Below are positions 8,156-15,831 of a DNA stretch of 64,000 bases, piece by piece. The stretch is taken from the NCBI RefSeq assembly GCF_031457275.1, contig NZ_JAVDWH010000001.1, positions 1,178,001 to 1,242,000 of the forward strand. The letters run 5' to 3'. Under the pieces are notes generated by a model that did no database searches, was not told the origin of the DNA, and was given only the letters and a program-made list of their open reading frames with translations. The stretch is from Aeromicrobium panaciterrae. GTDB lineage: Bacteria > Actinomycetota > Actinomycetes > Propionibacteriales > Nocardioidaceae. Both the position numbers and the translations under genes were made by a program. The number at the start of each line of letters is the position of its first letter. Position 1 is the stretch's first letter.

Positions 8156-9040
8156 ATGAGCGGATTTCGTCCACACGTCGTTGTCGGTGTTTCTCGCAAG
8201 CAACCCGGCGTCATCAGGCAGGCCTTGGCTGAAGCCGATCGGCTCGGAGCGGCGCTGCACGTGGTGCATTGCCACGACGTCCAACTCTCGACGGCCGACT
8301 TTCACGGCAAGGGCGAGTTCGTGGGATCTGTGGCGGCATCGGCGGCCCTGACGGATGCCCACGATTTCATCAAAAGCGAGGCGCCGTCACAGATCGTCAA
8401 TTTCATGGAGGTCGAGGGCGAGACAAGCAAAGTCCTACTTGCGCACGCCCGCGATGCACAAACGATCATCCTCGGAGCCGGTGAGGCGTCCTGGCTTGAT
8501 TGGGTGCGCGGGGGAACCATGGCGGGGCGCATCGCTCGCGACGCGAGTTGTCCCGTGATCATGGTGCCTGAGCGCTGTGCCTCGGTGGACGAGCACGGTG
8601 CCATCGTCGTCACAATCGACGGGGACACGTCGGCGTTCGGGCCGCTGAGTTATGGATTTGAACAGGCACAGTCGCGCGACAGGTTGCTGATCATCCTGCA
8701 TGCCGTGCCTCTTGGTACGTCAGACGCCGATTTCGAGAGTCACCGTGCCAACGTCGCCGAGATCATTGCCGGCTGGAATGGCCTGTTCCCTGACGTCAAG
8801 GTCCTGGTGTCCTCGACGATCGGCGATGCCGTCGACGCGTGCGTCGGGGCGAGCAGCTCGGCGTCCCTCGTGGTGATCGGTCGGCCCCACGGGCGAGTCG
8901 GTTCGTTCGCGCTGGCGCGACCTGTTGCGATGAGTGTGTTGCGCCGAGCTCAGTGCGCGGTTGCGATCGTCCCGCGGGACTATCGACATGACCGTGTCAG
9001 TGACTCGACACGCGCCGACCGTCAATCAACTCTGGTGTGA
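8156..9040 (+). CDS. Tandem-domain universal stress protein
   Basis: A 294-residue protein with two UspA-like domains. Domain 1 starts HVVVGVSRKQPGVIRQALAE and ends with TIILGAGEASWLDWVRGGT..ASCPVIMVP. This approximates the G-2x-G-9x-G(S/T) nucleotide-binding pattern. Domain 2 covers about residues 145-280, with SLVVIGRPHGRVGSFALARPVAMSVL and AVAIVP. Such tandem Usp proteins in actinobacteria are commonly controlled by DevR/DosR under hypoxia or nitric oxide. The DevR-like box at 8065-8078 supports the same here. The 3' end overlaps the convergent PNPOx-family gene by 44 bp. Confidence 0.88.
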   Translation: MSGFRPHVVVGVSRKQPGVIRQALAEADRLGAALHVVHCHDVQLSTADFHGKGEFVGSVAASAALTDAHDFIKSEAPSQIVNFMEVEGETSKVLLAHARDAQTIILGAGEASWLDWVRGGTMAGRIARDASCPVIMVPERCASVDEHGAIVVTIDGDTSAFGPLSYGFEQAQSRDRLLIILHAVPLGTSDADFESHRANVAEIIAGWNGLFPDVKVLVSSTIGDAVDACVGASSSASLVVIGRPHGRVGSFALARPVAMSVLRRAQCAVAIVPRDYRHDRVSDSTRADRQSTLV

Positions 9041-9413
9041 GAGCAACGACCAGCGCTCGCTCGCCTGGCGCCCAAGGGCGGAGGGAAGCGAGGTTAGCCG
9101 TGCTGGCCAATCCTGCCGATTCATGGACACGTGAGGTCGTCCCGCGTACGGTCACGTTCCACGCATCGCGGGTCGTCGTTCCGTGGTGGTCGACCTCGAA
9201 GGCAACATCGACCAGTCCGTCCGCCAACTCGGACAGGACTCCTTCCTCATTGACACGGAAGTAGATCACCCCGTCGACCATGGCGAAGTTGAGGGGCAGC
9301 AGTTGCTGGCCGTGATGGCTGATGAACGCAACACGGCCGACTGTCGTCGTCGACAGCAGTTGGTAGCACTCTTGCTCATCGAGCACGCTGATCGAGCTGA
9401 TCCTGGTTGTCAT
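8997..9413 (-). CDS. Pyridoxamine 5'-phosphate oxidase family (flavin/F420-binding split-barrel) protein
   Basis: A 138-residue single-domain split barrel. SVLDEQECYQLLSTTTVGRVAFISHHGQQ and LPLNFAMVDGVIYFRV are the N-terminal signature of small PNPOx-like proteins of the Rv2074/Rv3129 kind, which bind FMN or F420. The start is ATG 9413, which has GGGAG six bases upstream; the longer frame to 9452 lacks this. It is probably a stress-associated flavoprotein of unknown substrate. It overlaps the usp gene 3' end convergently by 44 bp. It shares an intergenic region holding a DevR-like box with the divergent doxX gene. Confidence 0.85.
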   Translation of the reverse strand: MTTRISSISVLDEQECYQLLSTTTVGRVAFISHHGQQLLPLNFAMVDGVIYFRVNEEGVLSELADGLVDVAFEVDHHGTTTRDAWNVTVRGTTSRVHESAGLASTANLASLRPWAPGERALVVALTPELIDGRRVSSH

Positions 9414-9554
9414 GTGGTCTCCCTGGCGATGGCGAATCTCATCGGGGGCCAACCTTCGGGAGAGCGGGGCTTGCTCCAGCCGCCCGATGGACTCTCAGAT
9501 CCAATTCTTGCTGACCTCCCCGGGCGTACGTATGGCCGTTCTCCCCCAGGGGGC

Positions 9555-9568
9555 AGGACCTTGGTCCC
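9555..9568. promoter_or_regulatory. DevR/DosR(OsdR)-like box between the PNPOx-family gene and doxX
   Basis: AGGACCTTGGTCCC: GGACC, TT, GGTCC is a perfect dyad with the same half-site spacing as the dormancy-regulator box. It sits about midway in the 286-bp divergent intergenic region (9414-9699). The rest of that region holds related GGTCC/GGACC half sites at about 9572-9595, but I recognise no gene in it. Confidence 0.5.
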
Positions 9569-9699
9569 GTCTGGTCCCTGTTGACCATTGGACCAACGCC
9601 CTGCGGATCACCTACGAAGGGCCCTGAGCCAGCGAGCGATTCGGGGCAATGCTGGGGCCAAGACCAAAAGCTTCCACGAACCACCAAGAGAAGGAGAAC

Positions 9700-10245
9700 A
9701 TGATGACCGCCACCGTCAACACTGACAGGACCCACGTCTCGCACGCCGGTCCCGATCACACATCACCGCTGGACTACGTGCTCGGAGTGACCCGGATTGC
9801 CTTGGGATTCACCTTCCTCTGGCCGTTCCTCGACAAGGCCTTTGGCCTCGGACACGAAACAGCATCGGCAGACGCTTGGATCAACGGCGGCAGCCCCACG
9901 GCAGGATTCCTCGGACACGCCACGAGTGGCCCGTTCGCTGACTTCTTCCAGGGCATGGCCGGTCACGCCTGGGCTGACTGGGGCTTCATGCTCGGATTGC
10001 TTGGCATCGGTACCGCGTTGATCCTCGGTGTGGCAATGCGCCTGGCTACCTCTACAGGAGCGCTGCTGCTGATCCTCATGTTTGCTGCGACGCTGCCGCC
10101 GGAGAACAACCCGATCATGGATGACCACGTCATCTACGCACTCGTACTCGGAGTCCTGGCCTTCGGTCACGCAGGTCGCACCTTGGGCTTCGGCAAGGTC
10201 TGGGAGCGCCAGCCGCTGGTCGAGGGTTCAGCGATCCTGCGGTGA
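9700..10245 (+). CDS. DoxX-family membrane protein
   Basis: A 181-residue integral membrane protein with about four hydrophobic segments: YVLGVTRIALGFTFLWPFLD, WGFMLGLLGIGTALILGV, TGALLLILMFAATLP and HVIYALVLGVLAFGHAG. The DoxX-like core is preceded by a short polar N-terminus. The start is ATG 9700, with AAGGAG seven bases upstream; a second ATG follows directly. DoxX proteins act in membrane redox or thiol stress complexes in some bacteria; the role here is not known. Its position beside the DevR-like box suggests induction with the usp and PNPOx-family genes. Confidence 0.85.
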   Translation: MMTATVNTDRTHVSHAGPDHTSPLDYVLGVTRIALGFTFLWPFLDKAFGLGHETASADAWINGGSPTAGFLGHATSGPFADFFQGMAGHAWADWGFMLGLLGIGTALILGVAMRLATSTGALLLILMFAATLPPENNPIMDDHVIYALVLGVLAFGHAGRTLGFGKVWERQPLVEGSAILR

Positions 10246-10252
10246 CGGAGGC

Positions 10253-10290
10253 AAGATCCCCGATTGGCAGAGATGCCGGTCGGGGATCTT
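10253..10290. terminator. Bidirectional terminator between doxX and the hydrolase gene
   Basis: AAGATCCCCGA (10253-10263) pairs with TCGGGGATCTT (10280-10290) around a 16-base loop: an 11-bp perfect stem, followed by T-rich sequence in the plus direction. It serves two convergent genes. Confidence 0.8.
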
Positions 10291-10297
10291 TGCACGT

Positions 10298-11086
10298 CTA
10301 CGCGGGATCGTCGATGAAAGGCATGACGATCTCGAGGAACTCCCAAGGCTGGGAGGAGAACGGCAGGTGCCCCGTTGGGAACTCGTGCAGTGTCGCGTTG
10401 GGTATGACGGCGGCAGCACGCTTGCCATCGCCCAACGGTGTGGTCAGGTCCTTCGTGCCCCACATGAGCAGCGTCGGTGCGGTGATCTTGGCGGCTGTCG
10501 AGCGCAAGTCGAAGGAGGGGTCGGCGAAACTGCTCCAGAGCTTGGCAGCGACAGCTGCGCCGCTGCCCGCAGCTCGCGCCTTGACTCGGGTGATGATCGC
10601 CTTGTCGGAGTCCGTCTTGGCGCGCATGTACGCCTTGGCCAGTAGCGGCAACATGCGCTTGGTGAAGATGGCTGGACTGCTCATCAGCTTGATGAACGCC
10701 TTGGTCGCGGGGGTTTGCTTGGTGAATCCGCCCGAGTTGACGAGCACCAGACCAGCCACTCGCTCCGGGTCGTCGATCGCGAGCTGAGCTGCGGCATAGC
10801 CGCCGACGGAGTTGCCGATGAAAATCGCTGGTTCGAGGTTGAGCGCGTTGACGACATCCTTGAGGGTGACGACCAGGTCGGAGGCGAGAGGGAGCGCACC
10901 GCTGTTGGACGACTCGCCGTGGTGGGGCCAGTCGAGTGCGATTGCTCGGTGATTGCGGGTGATCTCGTCAAAGATTGGATCGAAGTCACGGCGATCGTGA
11001 AGGGTCGCGTGAAGCATGACGACTGGTACGCCGGTGCCGCCTTCGCGATAGCTGATCAGGCCGTGCGTCGTCGCAATGCTGGGCAT
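10298..11086 (-). CDS. Alpha/beta-fold hydrolase
   Basis: A 262-residue cytosolic hydrolase. The oxyanion-hole region is GTGVPVVMLHATLHD, and the nucleophile elbow is FIGNSVGGYAA, with Ser near residue 93. The acid is Asp in MWGTKDLTTP near residue 212, and the catalytic His is in FPTGHLPF near residue 240. The substrate cannot be told. It lies alone, convergent with doxX through a strong terminator. Confidence 0.88.
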   Translation of the reverse strand: MPSIATTHGLISYREGGTGVPVVMLHATLHDRRDFDPIFDEITRNHRAIALDWPHHGESSNSGALPLASDLVVTLKDVVNALNLEPAIFIGNSVGGYAAAQLAIDDPERVAGLVLVNSGGFTKQTPATKAFIKLMSSPAIFTKRMLPLLAKAYMRAKTDSDKAIITRVKARAAGSGAAVAAKLWSSFADPSFDLRSTAAKITAPTLLMWGTKDLTTPLGDGKRAAAVIPNATLHEFPTGHLPFSSQPWEFLEIVMPFIDDPA

Positions 11087-11155
11087 GACTCTCCAATAAC
11101 TGATGAGGCAGTCATGTCTACCGCATGTGCAGTCGCCGTTGTCCTCTGATTCGAG

Positions 11156-11605
11156 CTACTTGCAGGAGCCGAGGATAGAGCCGACCAGTCCGCACGGAGG
11201 CTTGGGTGACGGTGACGGCGGAGGCGGCTCTGTCGTCGGATCAGGATCAGGTGCCGATGTCGTGGGCGATGTCGTGGGGCCACTATGAGTAGGGGACGTA
11301 GTGGGCGTCTTGGTTGTGCCCTTGGAGTCGGTGCTCTCGGCCTCGCGCTCGGCGGCATCGGCAGATGCCGGCGATGACGGCGTGGGTGTGGAACTGACGA
11401 CGACCGGCGCATTCTTGCCGCTGACGCCGGGCAGCGTCGCCGATGCCGTGTCAGTTGCGGGAGTCTCGCCGCGTGTGAACGTCACAAATGCCGCCACAGC
11501 GATCATGGCGACCACAGCGCCGGTGATGATTCGCGGCCAAGGTTTGCTGTACACGGGGGACTCCTCGTGCGCCTCGACGAATGGGAGTGTGCCGTCAGCG
11601 CCCAT
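11156..11605 (-). CDS. Single-pass membrane protein with a Ser/Thr/Pro-rich exported tail, function unknown
   Basis: A 149-residue protein. Residues 1-22 are cytoplasmic, a transmembrane helix IITGAVVAMIAVAAFVTFT spans about 26-44, and a long low-complexity Thr/Ser/Pro region follows. It ends with CGLVGSILGSCK, in which two cysteines could form a small disulphide loop. I do not recognise the family. Composition suggests a cell-wall-spanning spacer carrying a small terminal module. Confidence 0.6.
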   Translation of the reverse strand: MGADGTLPFVEAHEESPVYSKPWPRIITGAVVAMIAVAAFVTFTRGETPATDTASATLPGVSGKNAPVVVSSTPTPSSPASADAAEREAESTDSKGTTKTPTTSPTHSGPTTSPTTSAPDPDPTTEPPPPSPSPKPPCGLVGSILGSCK

Positions 11606-11640
11606 TCAGGCTATCGGGCGGGAGCTTCTGGACGAAATCT

Positions 11641-12060
11641 TTAGGTCGCAGATCCGGTGAGGAGTGCGTCACGCCGGGTCCAGGCCCAGCGCAGTGCGAC
11701 GACCGAGAACGCGAGCGTGATCAGGTTGATTCCAGCCTCAATGATGCCGCCAGCGCCCTTGCCGTAGATATCGTTCTCGAGGTCGTAGAGCACGTCCATG
11801 CAGAACAGGTACATCCCGGATGAGCCAGCGGCGATCAGCCACAGCAGAGCCGTCGGCGATCGTCGTCCGAGCGCGAAGAACGCGAGTACGCAGGTCAGTC
11901 CGAGCCATGCGTCCGCGAGTGGGAACGCATTCTCGAACGCTACGTACGCCTCGGACGTGTCGCTCTCCACCCATCCGCGGTTGGTGAACCACGTTGCCCA
12001 GTACGCGACATCGATCACGACGGCGACGACGAGCATGATGCGAACAGCTTTCACATTCAT
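11641..12060 (-). CDS. Integral membrane protein, four predicted helices, function unknown
   Basis: A 139-residue hydrophobic protein with segments near residues 6-24 (IMLVVAVVIDVAYWATWF), 48-64, 70-88 and 106-125. A charged loop, YDLENDIYGKGAGG, precedes the last helix. No catalytic motif is visible. It lies 10 bp upstream of the L36 stop on the same strand order but probably has its own promoter. Confidence 0.65.
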   Translation of the reverse strand: MNVKAVRIMLVVAVVIDVAYWATWFTNRGWVESDTSEAYVAFENAFPLADAWLGLTCVLAFFALGRRSPTALLWLIAAGSSGMYLFCMDVLYDLENDIYGKGAGGIIEAGINLITLAFSVVALRWAWTRRDALLTGSAT

Positions 12061-12070
12061 GCTGTTGAGA

Positions 12071-12193
12071 TTAGCCCTGCCGAGCCTTGAGACGCGGGTT
12101 GATCTTGTTGATCACGAACGTGCGGCCGTGGCGACGTACGACCTGCGAACCGGGCTGGTTCTTGAGCGAGCGGAGGGAGTTGCGGACCTTCAT
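12071..12193 (-). CDS. rpmJ: 50S ribosomal protein bL36, cysteine-free (zinc-independent) paralogue
   Basis: A 40-residue basic protein: [15 protein letters not shown], then [21 protein letters not shown]. It has no cysteines, whereas primary bL36 carries a zinc ribbon. This is therefore the C-minus form that replaces the zinc protein under zinc starvation. The upstream palindrome at 12229-12243 matches a Zur operator and fits that role. GGACAC just upstream of the ATG gives a weak Shine-Dalgarno. Confidence 0.88.
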   Translation of the reverse strand: MKVRNSLRSLKNQPGSQVVRRHGRTFVINKINPRLKARQG

Positions 12194-12228
12194 GTGTGTC
12201 CTTCTATGCGGGGATCGACCCGCACAGA

Positions 12229-12243
12229 TGACAACGATTGTCA
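12229..12243. promoter_or_regulatory. Zur-box-like operator upstream of zinc-independent L36
   Basis: TGACAACGATTGTCA: a perfect TGACAA-N3-TTGTCA dyad, 36 bp upstream of the rpmJ start codon. It resembles actinobacterial Zur sites (TGAAAATNATTTTCA-type). Zur repression of cysteine-free ribosomal paralogues is well established in the phylum. Confidence 0.7.
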
Positions 12244-12251
12244 GGTCGCTG

Positions 12252-12662
12252 CTATTCCCACGCGCCGGAGCGCCCCTGCTTGATGGCGCTGCGCTTCTTC
12301 TTGGAGTCGAGCCGGCGCTCCTTCGAGGCGCGGCTGGGCTTGGTTGCTCGCCTCGGTTTGGGCGGAACGATCGCGTGGGACACGAGATCCTCGAGCCGTA
12401 CGCGTGCTGCCTCGCGATTGCGGTGTTGCGAGCGATATTGAGACGACACCACCGTGATCGTCCCGCCGACCAGTCGGTTGCTCAGCCTGTGTGAGGCGAG
12501 TTCCTTCTGGGCGGGGGAGAGCGCGGTGGTGTCGGTGAGCGACCAGATCAGCTCGACGCGAGTATCGGTCGTGTTGACGTGTTGGCCGCCGGCGCCCGAA
12601 GAGCGAGAGAACCGCCAGGTCATCTCGCTCTCGGGCAGGGACAGACGTCCGTTATGACTCAT
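12252..12662 (-). CDS. arfB: Alternative ribosome-rescue factor ArfB (peptidyl-tRNA hydrolase, YaeJ/ICT1-like)
   Basis: A 136-residue protein with the release-factor-like catalytic GGQ motif in [19 protein letters not shown] near residue 25. It has a very basic C-terminal tail ([21 protein letters not shown]) that in this family enters the empty mRNA channel of stalled ribosomes. It hydrolyses peptidyl-tRNA on non-stop ribosomes. I chose ATG 12662 ([14 protein letters not shown]); the frame extends upstream, but only by running through the PadR gene. It overlaps the PadR stop by 11 bp and is probably cotranscribed with it. Confidence 0.88.
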   Translation of the reverse strand: MSHNGRLSLPESEMTWRFSRSSGAGGQHVNTTDTRVELIWSLTDTTALSPAQKELASHRLSNRLVGGTITVVSSQYRSQHRNREAARVRLEDLVSHAIVPPKPRRATKPSRASKERRLDSKKKRSAIKQGRSGAWE

Positions 12663-13251
12663 CGTCCGCAAGTATGCGGTACAGAGCCTTCCGGGCATCG
12701 TCGACGACCTTGGCAGCCTGCTCGCGCTGAGTGGCGTTGCCGGCCTGGGCGACCTGCTTCCAGGCACCCATGAGGCCCTTGAGGACGAGAACGAACTCGC
12801 GCATCTCGTCGGTCGGGTCGCCAGCGGCGGCCTCCCACGGGGTGCCGAGCTCTTCGCGGTTCTCCTCAACGTACGAGGCGCCGTCGTCGGTCAGTGTTGC
12901 GGTCTTGCGACCGTCGACGCGATCGAACGAGATGAGGCCTTCGTCCTCGAGCTGCTGGAGCACGGGATAGATCGATCCGGGGCTGGGCTTCCACGCCCCG
13001 TTGGAGCGCTCGCCGATCTCCTGGATGAGCTGGTAGCCGTGCTGCGGCTGCTCACTGAGGAGCAGGAGGGCGGCGGCGCGAACGTCGCCACCTCGTCCGC
13101 CACGACGGCGTCCACGGGGGCGGCCGGGGCCACCAAATCCGGGGCCACCAAATCCGGGGCCAAACTCACGGCCGAAGCCGAAGTCGGAGTGTCCACGTCC
13201 GCGACGGCGATCGGCCGGATTGCGGTGTTCTGAAGAATTGTTGTTACGCAT
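12652..13251 (-). CDS. PadR-family transcriptional regulator with Gly/Arg-rich N-terminus
   Basis: A 199-residue regulator. Residues 1-54 are low-complexity Gly/Arg/Phe/Pro. The PadR winged helix follows: RAAALLLLSEQPQHGYQLIQEI, GSIYPVLQQLEDEGLI, and the wing VDGRKTATLTDDG. The C-terminal helical part (about 135-199) is the dimerisation region. PadR proteins repress detoxification or efflux genes and often themselves; no such target is adjacent. A nested palindrome at 13302-13335 is a likely autoregulatory site. Confidence 0.88.
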   Translation of the reverse strand: MRNNNSSEHRNPADRRRGRGHSDFGFGREFGPGFGGPGFGGPGRPRGRRRGGRGGDVRAAALLLLSEQPQHGYQLIQEIGERSNGAWKPSPGSIYPVLQQLEDEGLISFDRVDGRKTATLTDDGASYVEENREELGTPWEAAAGDPTDEMREFVLVLKGLMGAWKQVAQAGNATQREQAAKVVDDARKALYRILADDES

Positions 13252-13301
13252 GGGGGTTACCCACTTTCTGTGTACGTCGACACGATCTGATTGATCTAGT
13301 G

Positions 13302-13335
13302 CCGATACATAAACGATATATCGTAAAGGTATCGG
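13302..13335. promoter_or_regulatory. Nested palindrome upstream of padR (operator candidate)
   Basis: The outer arms CCGATAC (13302-13308) and GTATCGG (13329-13335) flank an inner perfect palindrome ACGATATATCGT (13313-13324), with 4-bp AT-rich spacers on both sides. The 34-bp symmetry is exact. It lies 51 bp upstream of the PadR start. Inner ATATCGT-type dyads are common PadR sites, so autorepression is likely. Confidence 0.65.
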
Positions 13336-13368
13336 ATGTCAACATACGAAAGTGAGATGCTGCCCGGG

Positions 13369-13800
13369 TCAGCCGCCTGAGACGTACTTGTTGAGCTGAT
13401 CTCGCTCGAATTCCAGCTGTTCCATGCGGTGCTTCACGGCGTCGCCGATGCTGAGCACGCCGACCAGTCGCCCGTCGTCGAGTACGGGAATGTGGCGTAC
13501 GCGGTGCTCGGTCATCGCGATCATGAGCGACTTGAACGAGTCATCCGGCCCAGCCACCTGCACGTCAGTCGTCATGATGCTGGCGACCGTCACATCGCGG
13601 GCGTTCTCGACATCTCGGAGCTTGCGGACCACATCGCGCTCAGAGACGATCCCGATCATCGTCTCCCCGTCGTCGCTGACGACCATGGCGCCGATGTTGC
13701 GGTCGGCGAGCACGTCGAGCAGCTCGCGGATCGAAGCCTCGGGTTTGATCGTGTAGATGGCATCGCTGCCCTTGGACGCCAGGACGTCGCTCACGCGCAT
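13369..13800 (-). CDS. CBS-domain-pair protein
   Basis: A 143-residue protein made of two CBS motifs, about residues 9-65 and 73-130: DVLADRNIGAMVVSDDG..GIVSERDVVR, and MTEHRVRHIPVLDDGRLVGVLSIGDAVK. Such stand-alone CBS pairs bind adenine nucleotides or act as redox/energy sensors. The partner is unknown. A short charged helix ends the protein. It is monocistronic, with CTCC-complement Shine-Dalgarno (GGAGG) before ATG 13800. Confidence 0.9.
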   Translation of the reverse strand: MRVSDVLASKGSDAIYTIKPEASIRELLDVLADRNIGAMVVSDDGETMIGIVSERDVVRKLRDVENARDVTVASIMTTDVQVAGPDDSFKSLMIAMTEHRVRHIPVLDDGRLVGVLSIGDAVKHRMEQLEFERDQLNKYVSGG

Positions 13801-13864
13801 ACGTAACTCCTCCGGTGGTCGTTCTGGAACTGTAACGCCGAGGGGGCCGTCCTGCGAGGGATCG

Positions 13865-14779
13865 TTAGGGCGCTTCGTCGCTGGCTTCGCGGGTGAAGTC
13901 GAAGTTGTGCACGTTGTTGGGCTCGGCAGCGGTGGGTTCTGGCTCGTCGTCCCATGACGGCTCCGGCGGTTCCGTGTCAGGGAAGTGGCCGACGTATGCC
14001 ATCGCAGCGTCGTGAAGACGCGTGTTGGTCGCCAGTGCGTTCTCGCCCCAAGGGCCGGGCTTGCCGGCGAGGCTCGTGAACGAGCCGCCTGCTTCGCGTA
14101 CGACGATGTCGAGCGCTGCCATGTCCCAGACCTTCAGTTCAGGCTCTGCTGCGATGTCGACAGCACCTTCGGCGAGCAGCATGTAGGAGAAGAAGTCGCC
14201 GTACGCGCGCGTGCGCCAGCAGCGACGCATCAACGCAGCGAAGGCGTCTGCCTTGCCGATCGCGTCCCATCCGCCGAGTGACGCATAGGAGAGCGAGGCG
14301 TTCTCGAGCTCGGTGATGCGGGAGACGCGGATCTCGCGCGATGACATGAGTGACTTGCCGGTGTAGGCGCCGGTGCCTTTGCTCGCCCACCAGCGGCGGC
14401 CGAGGGCGGGAGCCGAGACGCAGCCAGCGACGATCTCGCCGTCCTCCTCGAGCGCGATGAGCGTTGCCCAGATGGGTACGCCGCGTACAAAGTTGGCGGT
14501 GCCGTCGATCGGATCAACGATCCAACGACGACCACCCGGGCCTGAGGTGCCCACTTCCTCGCCCTGTTCTTCGCCGAGAACGATGTCTCGGGTGCGGGCG
14601 GATTTGAGCGTGCGACGGATGGTCGCTTCGACGGCTTCGTCGGACTCGGTCACGTACGTCATGTCGGGTTTGGTCGAGACCTGGAGGTCGATCGAGCCGA
14701 ACCGATCCATCGACAAGTTGTCGGCGCTGTCGGCGAGTACGTGAGCGAGGCGCAAGTCGTCGTTGTACGAGTGAGCCAT
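13865..14779 (-). CDS. hisN: Histidinol-phosphatase, inositol-monophosphatase family
   Basis: A 304-residue Mg-dependent phosphatase. Family motifs: GEEQGEE (metal Glu), WIVDPIDGTANFVRG (the DPIDGT metal site), and KVWDMAALDIVVREAGG near residue 210. Actinobacteria use this IMPase-type enzyme for the histidinol-phosphate step of histidine synthesis, and hisN often lies next to rsgA-aroA, as here. The C-terminal 45 residues are acidic and Pro-rich, beyond the usual family length of about 260. A general inositol phosphatase is the alternative. Confidence 0.82.
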   Translation of the reverse strand: MAHSYNDDLRLAHVLADSADNLSMDRFGSIDLQVSTKPDMTYVTESDEAVEATIRRTLKSARTRDIVLGEEQGEEVGTSGPGGRRWIVDPIDGTANFVRGVPIWATLIALEEDGEIVAGCVSAPALGRRWWASKGTGAYTGKSLMSSREIRVSRITELENASLSYASLGGWDAIGKADAFAALMRRCWRTRAYGDFFSYMLLAEGAVDIAAEPELKVWDMAALDIVVREAGGSFTSLAGKPGPWGENALATNTRLHDAAMAYVGHFPDTEPPEPSWDDEPEPTAAEPNNVHNFDFTREASDEAP

Positions 14780-14834
14780 GGCCCTCAGAGTACGACGTTC
14801 GCGCGGGGAATTGCCGGAGGCCGCGCGTCCTCGG

Positions 14835-15821
14835 TCAGTAGTCGTCCTTCGTGCTCATGCTTGCCAGAATGCGCCGGAAGGAGACGAGGCGCTCCGCCGG
14901 GATGGTGCCGTCGCCGACAGCGACATCGAGCGCGCACTCGGGCTCCGTTGCTGAGTGGAGGCAACCGCGCGGGCAGTCGCGTGCCGCGTCCTGCAAATCC
15001 GGGAACGCCTTGATCAGCTGGTCGATCTCGACATGCGCCAGACCGAAGGAGCGAATGCCCGGCGTATCGATGATCCAGCCGCCGAACGGAAGCTCCAGCG
15101 AGATCGCTGACGTGGATGTATGGCGGCCGCGCCCAGTCACGGCATTGACGTAGCTCACCGACCGATGTGCGTCGGGGACGAGCGCATTGACCAGCGTCGA
15201 TTTGCCGACGCCCGAGTGGCCGACCAGCACGCTGGTGCGGTCTCGCAACACATCGCGTACGGCCCCGAGGTCGCCGCCTTGCTGTGTCACGACGACGCGT
15301 ACGCCGAGCGGTTCGAACAGAGCGAGGATCTCGTCGGGCTTGCCGAGATCGGCCTTGGTCAGGCAGACGAGTGGTTCCATACCCGCGTCGAATGCTGCGA
15401 CCAGGCAACGGTCGATCAGGCCAGCACGCGGCGGCGGATCCGCGAGTGCGGCGACGATGACGAGCTGGTCAGCGTTGGCGACGATGATGCGCTCGATGGG
15501 ATCGTCGTCGTCTGCCGATCGGCGCAGGACGGTGCGGCGGGGCAGGACCTCGACAATGCGGGCAAGTGAGCCCTCGTCACCGCTGGTGTCGCCGACCACG
15601 CGAGCCTCGTCGCCGACGACGACGCCTTTGCGTCCGAGGTTGCGGGACTTCATGGCGGTGATGGTGCGATCGTCGAGGGTCACGGTGTAGCGGCCGCGGT
15701 CGATCGTCACAACACGGGCGATCGCGGCGTCGTCGTAGTTGGGGCGATCTTTCGTACGAGGCTTCGTCCGGCGCTTCGGCCGGTCGAACTTGTCGTGCTC
15801 GTCGTCCCGTTCCCTCACCAC
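14835..15821 (-). CDS. rsgA: Ribosome small-subunit-dependent GTPase RsgA
   Basis: A circularly permuted GTPase of 328 residues acting in late 30S assembly. The G motifs appear in permuted order: G4 CLTKADLG, then G1 GHSGVGKSTLVN, then G3 DTPG. A C-terminal zinc knuckle follows, with DCPRGCLHSATEPECAL. An OB-fold N-terminus (RVVTIDRGRYTVTLDDRT) starts about residue 35. I chose GTG 15821 with GAGGTG six bases upstream; GTG 15830 and 15818 are alternatives. The open frame continues far upstream into aroA, but that is not coding. The start lies 10 bp after the aroA stop. Confidence 0.92.
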   Translation of the reverse strand: MVRERDDEHDKFDRPKRRTKPRTKDRPNYDDAAIARVVTIDRGRYTVTLDDRTITAMKSRNLGRKGVVVGDEARVVGDTSGDEGSLARIVEVLPRRTVLRRSADDDDPIERIIVANADQLVIVAALADPPPRAGLIDRCLVAAFDAGMEPLVCLTKADLGKPDEILALFEPLGVRVVVTQQGGDLGAVRDVLRDRTSVLVGHSGVGKSTLVNALVPDAHRSVSYVNAVTGRGRHTSTSAISLELPFGGWIIDTPGIRSFGLAHVEIDQLIKAFPDLQDAARDCPRGCLHSATEPECALDVAVGDGTIPAERLVSFRRILASMSTKDDY

Positions 15822-15831
15822 GCTACGCACC

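Noticed and set aside
9581-9596. Second DevR-like box in the PNPOx-doxX intergenic region.
   Set aside because: GACC/GGACC half sites are present but spacing and symmetry do not fit the box.
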